Below, one piece after another: positions 54,201-64,000 of a stretch of DNA of 64,000 nucleotides; position 1 is the stretch's first letter; each line of letters begins with the position of its first letter. The stretch comes from Plasmodiophora brassicae (lineage: Eukaryota > Endomyxa > Phytomyxea > Plasmodiophorida > Plasmodiophoridae): assembly GCA_039704465.1 (NCBI GenBank), contig JASFAU010000006.1, forward strand, positions 806,001 to 870,000, given 5' to 3'. The notes beneath the pieces are model-generated. The model saw only the letters and a program-made list of their open reading frames with translations. It was not told the DNA's origin and did not search any database. Both the position numbers and the translations under genes were made by a program.

Positions 54201-54759
54201 ACGGTGGATCCTACAGCAGACGGTGTGGATGACGGCGAGCTAAAATCCTTCTTTAAGTCCAACGGGAAGATGATTTTCTGTCCATTCCCCGACTATGCGA
54301 CCCGATTGAGGTTGTGGAAAACATTCATCACGGATGCGGGCGTCAATGTGTACGCCCTAATCCAATCGCGGCGCAAGTTCGAGATCGGCACGCTTGCATA
54401 CATATCGCAAGGATACACCGCCGGCAGTATCCAGGCAGCCGTCCAGGCAGTCCTTCCGCCACGCCGCGTTGCAAAGGTAGGACGTTCTTCTAGCAACACA
54501 GCCTTCCGGCCACTAAGGGTGAACGTTGCGGAAGATCACCGATCCCGGGAAGAGCGGGATCGTCATTGAAGATTTCATAACGGTGTTGTCGAAAATGCCC
54601 TACACGTTCAAGGATATGCACGCGCGCCTAGTGGACTTCACTGAAGACATCACAGGCGTGAAGCAAAGGAAAGCATTGCAGGCAGCAGCAGCTGCCGCTG
54701 CTGGGGCATCTGGTAGTGGTGAGGACGCGGCGAGTACTAAGAAGAAGAAGAAGAAGTAG
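51283..54759 (+). CDS. DRC11: Dynein regulatory complex subunit 11 (IQCA1-type AAA protein)
   Basis: Ciliary nexin-dynein regulatory protein. ATG 51283: MYDRKWQSAMEQLSDLVF, FRHFGMLYIRYVQVFKDIQA, VHLDAVIDELKMTPYDLELP match the IQCA1 N-terminus. IQ-like motifs follow (VLTLQRWFRGMLARIRTRAE). Next FREKMWIERYEWWIQQKEH, and lysine-rich linkers (KKDKKDAKKDSKKDAKGD; KKSGKKGKKGAAKKGK). The AAA domain has Walker A LLYGPPGSGKTMIS, Walker B SVIYIDHIEKLFAVV (Asp-His rather than Asp-Glu) and KMIFCPFPDYATRLRLWKTF. It ends VEDFITVLSK-like then a poly-Lys tail. A dozen or so introns. Presence of DRC11 implies motile flagella in the life cycle. Confidence 0.9.
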
Positions 54760-54815
54760 TAGTTTCTAAACCGTTGGACACTTCTCGGAGACTCTGTTTG
54801 CAATCTAACAGAATC

Positions 54816-55305
54816 CTAGATCTGTACCTGTTTATCCATTGACCCGAGGGCAGGTGCGGGCCAGTAGCGCAACGGCAATGACGTCCCCAGGACATGCCAA
54901 TTACAACTCCAGAGGTGCGGGTGCCCGGATACGCAATGCACCCTGTTAAGAAGTGAGTGATGTACCTTCGCGGTGGGCACTGGCCGTTGTAGACCCTGTC
55001 TCCGATCGTGAATGAACATGAAATGCCTCTTGTTTGGCCCACTTCGTCCCAGGGGCCGTACTCGGTCAATGTATTGTAACCGATCTTTGTGTCCCCGTCA
55101 ACGGGAGCCGGCCTCGCCCGGAACAACTGTCCCAGGATTTTTGACGCACAACTGGAACGCTCAACATCAGCGACAGGTATTGATACCAAACAAGCAAGGA
55201 GCGGCCGTCATCTCTCGGCCGGTTAGAAACGCTTCCACTCCATGCATACACCTTCACGTTCGCGGTGTCACTGGCCTGATCGCCCCCGAGTCGCCCTGGG
55301 ACCAC
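54816..55305 (-). CDS. Possible small gene of unknown function
   Basis: The minus strand has protein-like readings: DTKIGYNTLTEYGPWDEVGQ and ISCSFTIGDRVYNGQCPPR, with a gtacatc donor and a ttaacag acceptor just after, and an upstream segment with a possible ATG near 55240. Frames and ends could not be fixed. It lies between two plus-strand genes. Low confidence; it may be spurious. Confidence 0.25.
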
Positions 55306-55624
55306 TCAGCCAGGCTGGTCCCTTGCAATTAACCTACATAGGTCCCGCAACCGAGACGCCTGCGACGAAAGCGTAAACCACTGAAGACCGCCAATAGGTA
55401 CTTAAACAATTGCAACGCGATCTCCTGCACGGTTGTAAGCAAGCGTTCGCAAAACAAATATCGGTCCCGCCTCGTCGACAGTCCGCTCTCGGCCCCAGGG
55501 ACCGCGTCAGTGTACGGTATCGTAACCGTTTCGCCTGAACGTGAAAGCGATCATTTTTTGGGGCGACGATCAAAGTCGGCTCTCGTCCTTGACCTGAGGG
55601 GCGGCGTCTGGGCCTGACGTCCCG

Positions 55625-57060
<1,436 letters not shown>

Positions 57061-57461
57061 TACACGCGAGAATGTTTACAAAGGGCGACCAGGTTTCGTT
57101 CAGTTGCTCAGACCTGGGACCCGCTTGCGCCTGCCCCGTACTCTTGGTATGCATCGCCAGTGCTTCCTGGGAGAGGGCGTGACCGTTTGTCGAAGACACA
57201 ACCCGACAACTGGTCCGTCGTCTTGTGGGTAAGTTACGTCCGCAGTTAGGCTTACTGCTATCCGATATATTGCAGCACGGGTTAACCCGTCGACGAGAGC
57301 AAGCACGAGACGCTAGCCGGGTGCCTTTTGCTTGTGGCAGGGTCCACCTTGCTTCATCGTCGGGTCTGTCGGCCAAAAATTGTCCGACCTCGACATGCGA
57401 CATTTTGGGTCGCCGAGCCCGCCACGCTGCCGGTAGCTACATTGCCTATCTACCTGCCGAC
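57061..57461. other. Intergenic region before the ABC transporter gene
   Basis: About 400 bp between two same-strand genes. No conserved reading frame, RNA gene or repeat was seen. It presumably holds the kinase 3' UTR and the transporter promoter. Confidence 0.45.
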
Positions 57462-60108
57462 ATGCTGATCAGGCCAGCATGGCGGCCTCGGGTAGTAACA
57501 GGACGGTTGCTGTGCTCGGTAGGGGCGGAGCCGAAGAGACGCCGGCTGTCCTCATCGTCGATCCGGGAGCTGGTCCGGCTGGCTCGACCGGAGCTGGCGC
57601 TGCTGTCTGCCGGTGGCGCCGCTCTTGTTATCGGGACGGGTACGCAGCTGGCAATCCCTGTCGGATTCGGCAGGTTAGGCTACGAGACGTCCTGCCTATC
57701 CTACGTTAATGCGAGCGCGAACGTATACTCAGACTCGTTGATATGACTGCCAAAGAAGTTCTCGACCGTGCCCAGTCACCTGCACTGTCGATTCCCCACC
57801 TGTCGGATGTCATGCAGGTAAGGCTACCACATTAACGGCACAACGGTTTTACGGATATTACCTAGTCAGAATGGATACCTTCGTCGTTGGAATCGTTATC
57901 GCTAGCCATTGGCGGACTGTTTCTGGTCGGCGCCGTTGCCAATGTTGCCCGTGTTCAACTTTTCTCTGTAGCCAGTGCCCGACTGGTACAACGATTACGG
58001 CAACGTCTATTCGGCAAGGTAACGAGACCTGGTGGTGCTGTGGAATGGGGTGGTAACACCGGTGTCCAGTTGCTTCGTCAGCCGATATCGTATTTCGACT
58101 CGCATCGCTCGGGCGACCTGGTCACGCGACTATCTAACGACGTTCTAGGTCAGTTGAATTTGCCCGCTTCCGTCCTGACGTTCGACTGATTGTCTCGAGC
58201 GCGTAGTGATGGGTGACGCCCTCACTGGCGACTCATTGGCCAGCGGGGCCAGGAACGCGCTTCAACTGGTGGGCACCCTTGCCATTATGACTTACATCTC
58301 ACCGCAGCTGTCTTCCGTTCTTATTGGTGAGCGAATACGCTGAACGTCGTCAAATCAAATGCTGATAGAAGTTTCGACGCAGGTATTGGGCCTGCCATTG
58401 CAGTCTCAGGCTTCTTCTACGGCAGATATGTCAAGCGAATATCAAGGAGCGCACAGGAGAGTCTTGGGGCTGCCTCTGCAACAGCCGAAGAACGGTTGTC
58501 CCTGATACGGTAACGTGGCACCAAGGTCGGCCAGGTATTTGCTTACATAACGCCCCCATGTAGCACAGTTAAGGCTTTTGCCAGAGAAGACTTCGAAGCC
58601 GAAAAGTACGCGGAACGCGTTCATGAAGTATACAGGTGGAATGTCCGTAACTAATCGTCGTGTGCTGTTCCCGGGCCGTCGCCTGAGTCTGCTCTAGATC
58701 AAGGCCGCGACTGCGAACTCCCTATTCTCCGGGGGGACGAATTTGGTTGGTAACGCTTCCTTATTAGCCGTGCTTGGTTACGGGTCATTTCTGGTGAAAC
58801 AAGGGCTGCTGTCAGCGGGCGATCTGACCTCGTTTATTCTGTGTAATGATGTGATGGTTAAGTGTTTGCTCACTTGCACTGACCGTCCCTGTAGATACGT
58901 TCAATTTCGGCATATCAATTATCGGCCTGTCGAAGTTTTATGGTGATTTTATGAGAGGGTATGGCGCTAGTGATCGAGTAATGAACCTGTTGAATCAGTC
59001 GACTTCCGAAACAGGTTATGTGAGCAATACCGTCCGTCTGTGTCTTGCTGAAATGATTCGTCAGAACTCTCTGGTGGGGTCATTCCGAGTTCTATAGAAG
59101 GGGAAATTGTCTTCAGCAATGTCGTGTTTCGGTACCCTTCCCGCCCGACTAAAATCATTCTTGGTAATGTGATTGAAATGACCGCAAAGTGGAATCTTTG
59201 ACCCTTGTCGTCAGACGGAATCTCAATGGCGATCAAGCCGCAGTCTATCATGGCGCTGGTTGGCCATAGGTGCCTGTGCACTATCAGATTAGTGGCGAAC
59301 GTTTCTGATAATCGGGGCCTTGTAGTGGCTGTGGGAAATCCACAATTGCAGCACTACTTCTCAAATTGTACAACGTCACGTCTGGCGTAATCACGCTTGA
59401 TGGGACATCACTTGATCAAATCGATACTCATTGGCTGCGAGAGAACATTGGTATATCCGATCTGAAACCGCACTCAGTCATGCAATCGCTGACGGGGAAT
59501 ACAGGCATCGTCAGCCAAGAGCCTGATTTGTTCCATGGAACGATCGAGGAAAACATTCGATATGGTTCGTTAACAGCGTCGCGCGACGATATCGTGGACA
59601 GCGCTAAAGCCGCGAATGCCCATGAATTCATCAACGGCTTTCCAGATGGGTATGCAACGGTATGGTCGTGTCGTCTTCTGTCTGATGTATCGCTCATTAC
59701 TGTGAAGAGTATCGGTCAAGGAGGCGTGGATCTGTCAGGTGGTCAAAAGCAGCGGCTCGCAATCGCTCGTGCCATCCTCAAGAACCCTCGCTTACTCATT
59801 CTCGATGAAGGTTTCTCTAAAGGAAAACTTCGTGCTTCGATATACCTGACGTGCGTTTCGGCCGTATAGCAACAAGCGCATTGGATTCTCGTAGTGAGCG
59901 CCTCATCAACGAGGCCCTGAATCGCGTGATGGCGACACGGACGACAATCGTGATTGCGCACCGAGTCTCCACTTTTCAAACAGCGCACCAGATCGTTCTG
60001 CTTCGCGACGGTCGTGTCCTTGCTATCGCGCCACACACCACTCTCCTACATGATACGACTGAGGCCGGTGACTACTATCGTAATCTAATTCAGATGAGTC
60101 TCCAATGA
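57462..60108 (+). CDS. Mitochondrial ABCB-type half transporter
   Basis: ATG 57462 gives an Arg-rich mitochondrial presequence (MLIRPAWRPRVVTGRLLCSV). The TM domain is spread over many exons: LALLSAGGAALVIGTGTQLA, LSLAIGGLFLVGAVANVARV, QPISYFDSHRSGDLVTRLSN (the coupling segment of exporters), LVGTLAIMTYISPQLSSVLI. The nucleotide-binding domain has Walker A CGKSTIAALLLKLYNVTSG, Q loop GIVSQEPDLFHGTIEENIRY, signature GGVDLSGGQKQRLAIARAI, Walker B LLILDE|ATSALDSRSE, and H loop IVIAHRVST. It resembles ABCB8/ABCB10/Mdl1, half transporters that dimerise in the inner membrane and export peptides or support haem and iron metabolism. At least eight introns. Confidence 0.9.
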
Positions 60109-60158
60109 GGCTCTGCGTTTTTCAACCAATACACCGATACCCCTATCTTAGATTGAAG

Positions 60159-60797
60159 CTAAAAGTCGATGACGTGTCGCCGAGAGACGGCGACTGCTAG
60201 AGCACGATCAAGGGAGGGCGCCATCAGCGGATGCGGATATCGTATGCCGTGCCTCAGGTGCCTTTGCCTGCCGCCCCTCGTACGAACGACAGAGATCGAT
60301 ATCGCAAGAGCCGTAATGCACAGTGCGACGGCTGTCACCAGAGCCAGCGCTACCGCTGCCCATTCCGATGATGCATCCTCCTCCGGTGCATTATGACCGC
60401 CAGAGCGAGACGTCTTCACCGCCTTCATCGCCAGCAGCCTCTTCGCCGTCTCTCCGGCGAAAACCGCTGCGGCTGCCATCGCAGCAGCAGCTGGGAGTTT
60501 GATACGCCGACGTGAACATATCGGCGTCGGCCTTTTGTCTGTTCTTCCGCCTTTCGGCAGAAACCCGATCGCATCTCGAGCACCAGCACCGGCGAGGAAC
60601 ATCGCCACAGGCAGAACAAAGGAAATCGACAACGACGAGTTCTTGCGGAATCGCGATGAAATCTGCTGGGCGACCGTGGGGACCGCGGCCCTGGTCACCG
60701 CCGAATCGTGACGCCTGACGGTGCTCAGGTTCCCACCCGCTGATACAGCAACCCCAACTGCGATGATTGCGAGCAGGACCGTTGCACTCGACGCCAT
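60159..60797 (-). CDS. Membrane protein of unknown function (212 aa)
   Basis: Single exon from ATG 60797: MASSATVLLAIIAVGVAVSA, a signal peptide or anchor. A second hydrophobic segment lies near residues 55-70 (SISFVLPVAMFLAGAGA), an Ala-rich helix near 105 (LPAAAAMAAAAVFAGETAKR), and a clear TM helix near 150 (WAAVALALVTAVALCITALA). The tail is basic. No family recognised. Tail to tail with the ABC transporter (50 bp apart). Confidence 0.6.
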   Translation of the reverse strand: MASSATVLLAIIAVGVAVSAGGNLSTVRRHDSAVTRAAVPTVAQQISSRFRKNSSLSISFVLPVAMFLAGAGARDAIGFLPKGGRTDKRPTPICSRRRIKLPAAAAMAAAAVFAGETAKRLLAMKAVKTSRSGGHNAPEEDASSEWAAVALALVTAVALCITALAISISVVRTRGGRQRHLRHGIRYPHPLMAPSLDRALAVAVSRRHVIDF

Positions 60798-61118
60798 TTC
60801 CAGATTCGTCGGCGCATGCCGCCACGCAAGTCCGCAGGCCCAGCCACCCAGAAATAGACCTTTGCCGGTGCGAGGCTTTGGTGGTGATCGACGGCGTGAT
60901 GCGCGGCAATCTTTTGCGGGGACTCGAGTGCGCTCTGGCACGCCGTAGAAGAGTGCACTGCAGCGGGACTCTGTGCCGGAACGTTCGCGAATCGGCACAG
61001 CTCGACTGGCGGACTGTGTGTGTGGGCATCGGTCAGCGGCTGCCGGAGGGTGCCAAAGCTCGCTGCCGACGGTGCAAAGAGAGCGAGAGAGTGGGGACTG
61101 CCGACACCGGACACGACG

Positions 61119-61370
61119 ATGTTTCTGCCGGCTATCGACAGACACGACTCGGCGTCCATCGAGGACGAGATGACATGGTCGCAGCTGTTCGTCGGCCTGC
61201 TGCCGACATTGATCGCCGTCGTCTGCGAGCTGTACATTGGCGCCAACACGCCGATCTGGGCCCGCGTCCTGCTCGTCGTCTGGGTCTGGACGACGCTCGC
61301 CTACATCGTCATCAACTTCGTCCTTCGCCGCGGCAAGCGCGACATCCTGCCGAAATCGCTGGCATCATAG
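61119..61370 (+). CDS. Small two-helix membrane protein (83 aa)
   Basis: ATG 61119: MFLPAIDRHDSASIEDEMTW, a TM helix SQLFVGLLPTLIAVVCELYI, a short loop with NTPIWAR, a second TM helix LLVVWVWTTLAYIVINFVL, and a basic end RRGKRDILPKSLAS. Third positions are GC-rich as in neighbours. Hairpin topology with both ends cytosolic is likely. It resembles small organelle membrane proteins in shape only. Confidence 0.6.
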   Translation: MFLPAIDRHDSASIEDEMTWSQLFVGLLPTLIAVVCELYIGANTPIWARVLLVVWVWTTLAYIVINFVLRRGKRDILPKSLAS

Positions 61371-61428
61371 CTATCTCTTCATCACGTATATATACATACC
61401 GATCCAAGTTCGTAAACTAATGTAGTAT

Positions 61429-61983
61429 TCAGAGGAACAGGACGCTGGCTGCGACAATGACAGCGCACGATACTAGTGATGCACTGGCGGCGCTGTTGCC
61501 GTTCGTCTTGTTGGACGCCTGCTGCGGCTCCGACTTGAACGGCACGGTGGCGTTGTCGGCATACCCGGTCGGCGTCACCGCCATCGAGCCCTGCGTTGTT
61601 GCCGACGTGCCATTGGACGTATATGTGGCTTTTGACGCACCAGCACCCGATGCGTACGTGGCTTTGTCGTTGCTGGGATGGGTGGACGACCCTTGCCCAG
61701 ACGATTTCTTCGCCGATGACGGTTTGCCGCCTGCGCCCGTCGCGTCGTTGTCGCTGTCGGTGGACCCGTCGCATTTGCCTTCCTTGGCGAAGTTGATGGC
61801 GTTGTTGGAGCAGTAGGCGGTGAAGAACTTGCAGTGGTTCAGGTAGGTGACACCATCGGTGCCACAGATGTAGGCGACCTCGTCTGTGCAGGCGAACGGG
61901 CCGTCCGAACACTTGTACATGTTGTCAGCGGCCAGGGCGGCGCCGGCGATCACCGCTGCCAGGATGGCGAGTCGTGAGTTCAT
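61429..61983 (-). CDS. Secreted Kazal-type inhibitor, probably GPI-anchored
   Basis: ATG 61983: signal peptide MNSRLAILAAVIAGAALAAD. One Kazal-type domain follows (CSDGPFACTDEVAYICGTDG, VTYLNHCKFFTAYC, FAKEGKC) with the hallmark CGTDGVTY.N.C core. Next is a Ser/Thr/Gly/Lys-rich spacer of about 90 residues (KKSSGQGSSTHPSNDKATY). The C-terminus is a hydrophobic GPI-signal-like segment (ASLVSCAVIVAASVLFL) after small residues (NSAAS). Kazal domains inhibit serine proteases; the P1 position cannot be set with certainty. Surface display would fit defence against host or environmental proteases, which is inference. Confidence 0.82.
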   Translation of the reverse strand: MNSRLAILAAVIAGAALAADNMYKCSDGPFACTDEVAYICGTDGVTYLNHCKFFTAYCSNNAINFAKEGKCDGSTDSDNDATGAGGKPSSAKKSSGQGSSTHPSNDKATYASGAGASKATYTSNGTSATTQGSMAVTPTGYADNATVPFKSEPQQASNKTNGNSAASASLVSCAVIVAASVLFL

Positions 61984-62293
61984 TACGGGGATAGGCGCGA
62001 ACGGGACGTCGTGCACTCTTCAAATATAAATCAATAATGACGCTATGTGCAAGGTGACTCCAGCGACATGATGCCCCGCCCCACATGCAGTGAGAATCTC
62101 GCATTGAATCACGGCGGGCTACACACTGAATTGGCACGGGCCCTGGCAGCGTGACTCCACTGGCCATGCCAACAGTGACGTCAACGGGTAAAACGACTTG
62201 CGGATTGGCCCCCGTACACAGTGAACTCTTCGATTTGAGGGGCAACCTGCAGAATGCAGGATACACACACCGCCAGGTTGAATTCGGTCGTCC
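61984..62293. other. Divergent intergenic region
   Basis: About 310 bp between the Kazal gene start (minus) and the DXO start (plus). An AT-rich segment near 62018-62040 (aaatataaatcaataat), about 35-55 bp upstream of the Kazal ATG, could be a core promoter element. Nothing else identified. Confidence 0.4.
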
Positions 62294-63596
62294 ATGTTCA
62301 CGGTCCCGCACAATCCAGTGGTGCCTTTTGGGATTCAGCAACCGCAACCCACAGTGCGAGTTGGCGAGGACCCGTTGGCGGGGGCAACCGCGGAGCGGAG
62401 GGCTGATTGGTGCGCGACGATTCTCCGTGGCAAGCGGCGATGTGGGCGTTGCCGTTGGAGCCGATCCGTGCCGGGCGGCCGACGCCCATGCAGGCTCGGG
62501 TGGACGTGTCTCGACCCGTCGTTATTGCGGCCTATAGTAGGGACGGGGCAGGCGCCTTGAGGATCCCGGCGGCCGAGCCGGTATTACATCGCTGGACGGG
62601 TGTGCGACGTGCTTGGGGGCTGATTGTCGTTTCGCCGACAGAGAGTGTATCGACCTGCACGACTGGGTATCGACCTCACTGAAGGTTTCGACAAATTTGT
62701 TGATAAAAAGGACGGTATCGACGACCTGAAAGCGCCGCTGGCCGCCATCAACTCCGCCAAGTTCAGTCTGAAAGACAACCGGATTGCGTTCGTATCATTT
62801 CGGAACAACCTCAACAAGTAGAAATACGCGCGCGTATGTTGAATCGGTGTTGATTTTCGCCTTCAGGATAATGGGGACGGCGTACAATCGGAGAGACCCG
62901 TGGAGGATCGGTGTCACCAGGTTCTGCAACGTCGTTTACCTAGACGTGAGGCCTTCCGTCGATCCCGCTCTTCCTGTGTGTGACCAGCCCGACAACAGCC
63001 AGGGTTCTCGGCTGTTCTCCTTCATGGGGTACTCGTTCGAGGCGAAAAGCACGGTCAGTGCGGACGGGTCGCCCAACGACCGGCCCATCGATGCGAACAA
63101 TGAGTACTGTACCGTGTCGCGCCTGCGTATCGGCAGGCATCGTATTCTGCTGGCCGCTGAAATCGATTGCGTGTCGCGTCCAGCTGCCGGCCATCCGATC
63201 GAGCTCAAGACGGCTGCCTGCATCCGAAACGAAAAGCAGCGGTTCGTATTCAGGCGCTACAAAATGCTGAGCTCGTGGATCCAGTCATTCCTGGTCAACA
63301 CGCCGGTCATCGTCTTCGGGTTTCGCGACGAGCAGAACAGACTTGCGGGCGTGGAGAGGTTCGCCACCGAGGACATCCCCAGACAGTGCCAGGACCTATG
63401 GTCAGCGCACGAGTGCCTCTCGCTGACCGACAATGTCCTCTCGTTCCTCCAGGACCATGTCGAGGAGAGCCGCGCGTACCTCCTGCAATTCTCCGCGCCG
63501 TTCCACGAGATCCGCCTGACGCAGGAGCCGATGGACGCCCGGCTTCGCATCAGCGAGCTGTGGCCCGAGGTACCCCATACATTGCCAGAAACGTAA
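62294..63596 (+). CDS. DXO: DXO/Rai1 decapping exoribonuclease
   Basis: Removes incomplete or non-canonical caps from RNA 5' ends. ATG 62294 (MFTVPHNPVVPFGIQQPQ). Exons: VVIAAYSRDGAGALRIP, then LGIDLTEGFDKFVDKKD, INSAKFSLKDNRIAFVSFRN, and a long last exon beginning RIMGTAYNRRDPWRIGVTRF. Family motifs: FMGYSFEAK (GYxFE), ILLAAEIDC (ExD), IELKTAACIR (EhK), YKMLSSWIQSFLVNTPVIVF (GhxxQ-like), GFRDEQNRLAGVERFAT. The acidic metal ligands Glu, Glu/Asp and Glu-Lys are present. The splice between the first two exons is not fixed. Confidence 0.88.
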
Positions 63597-63783
63597 CGCG
63601 CCCAGTGCCGACCGCGTCCGCCCTCAACTCTGCGTGTGCAGTGTGACGCTCTTCCTCCCCGTGTCGCAGTCGACACATTACTATTCCCAGGACCGTTTTT
63701 CCCAGACTTGTTGGGGGGCATCCTGGTGGCGGAACAAGTTGCCGCCGCCCCCCCGCCACGTTACGCGCCATTCGGTAATTGTC

Positions 63784-64000
63784 ATGTCGAACGTGGGAGC
63801 GGTTTTGTCAGCCGTGTCGGTGCTGGCGATGCTGGCGGTGCACATGCGATTCGCTGGGCGGTCGTCGTCGTCGCCCGCGAAGCTGCATGAGGCGATCCTG
63901 GCCGGTGACGCGGATCGGGTGCGTGCCCTGATCGAGTGGCGCCGCCCGGATAACATGGAGGATCTGGTGATGGAGGCGACCCGGCTCGGGCAGGTCCGCG
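63784..64000 (+). CDS. 5' part of an ankyrin-like membrane protein (runs off the window)
   Basis: ATG 63784: MSNVGAVLSAVSVLAMLAV, a signal peptide or anchor, then SSSSPAKLHEAILAGDADRV and RALIEWRRP, which is the typical start of an ankyrin repeat (LHEAILAGDADRVRALIE). The frame is open to the window edge (72 codons). Partial at its 3' end. Confidence 0.6.
   Translation, partial: MSNVGAVLSAVSVLAMLAVHMRFAGRSSSSPAKLHEAILAGDADRVRALIEWRRPDNMEDLVMEATRLGQVR

Noticed and set aside
54727..54760. AAG repeat at the end of DRC11 as a simple repeat element
   Set aside because: It encodes the poly-Lys C-terminus in frame just before tandem stop codons.

Overview
This is a compact nuclear genome segment from a unicellular eukaryote. 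Genes sit on both strands, mostly a few hundred bases apart or less. Most are broken by short GT-AG introns (typically 40-80 nt, a few possibly under 35 nt), so single open frames are usually only exons. The content is eukaryotic throughout: exocyst, splicing factor Sad1/USP39, SEN1-type helicase, DXO/Rai1, mitochondrial ABC transporter, Ste20 kinase, mitochondrial ribosomal bS21m, COQ10, and a tRNA-Ala with a Pol III terminator. A ciliary DRC11/IQCA1 AAA protein implies a flagellated stage. Gene density, short introns and GC-rich coding would fit a small protist genome such as a plasmodiophorid (Rhizaria) or another zoosporic protist. This placement is inference; nothing in the window proves the species.

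Layout. 1-7.8 kb: end of an unknown gene, EXO84, a flavin monooxygenase, a mitochondrial haem peroxidase, bS21m and a STEEP1-like protein. 7.9-10.6 kb: a PH-RGS-FHA protein. 10.7-16.2 kb: an intact secreted alpha-amylase followed by two tandem ~1.9 kb units, each with a RING-like gene, a Skp1/BTB-like gene and a dead amylase 3' fragment. 16.2-24.8 kb: PH-MORN protein, small ORF, SDR with altered active site, RAD51 paralog, COQ10 with an extra C-terminal region, membrane protein. 25-33.3 kb: USP39, two tandem DOMON-cytochrome b561 genes, two small genes, TMEM135-like protein, single-pass membrane protein. 33.5-41.9 kb: SEN1-type helicase, tRNA-Ala, a ~1 kb imperfect palindrome carrying two damaged copies of one gene, and a Gly/Ser-rich gene. 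42-46.4 kb: the second PH-RGS-FHA gene and a helical protein. 46.5-54.8 kb: type II membrane protein with a large ectodomain, unknown protein, small PH protein, quinone oxidoreductase, DRC11. 55-64 kb: Ste20 kinase, mitochondrial ABC half-transporter, two small membrane proteins, Kazal-type GPI protein, DXO, and the start of an ankyrin-like gene.

These genes do not form one pathway. Recurring themes are mitochondrial functions (peroxidase, bS21m, COQ10, ABC transporter), membrane/phosphoinositide and G-protein signalling (four PH-domain genes, two with RGS and FHA), mRNA processing and surveillance (USP39, SEN1, DXO), and secreted or surface proteins (amylase, DOMON-b561 pair, Kazal protein, the TIM-like ectodomain). 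Exon joins given below were worked out by hand from reading frame and family conservation and are hypotheses until tested with transcripts.
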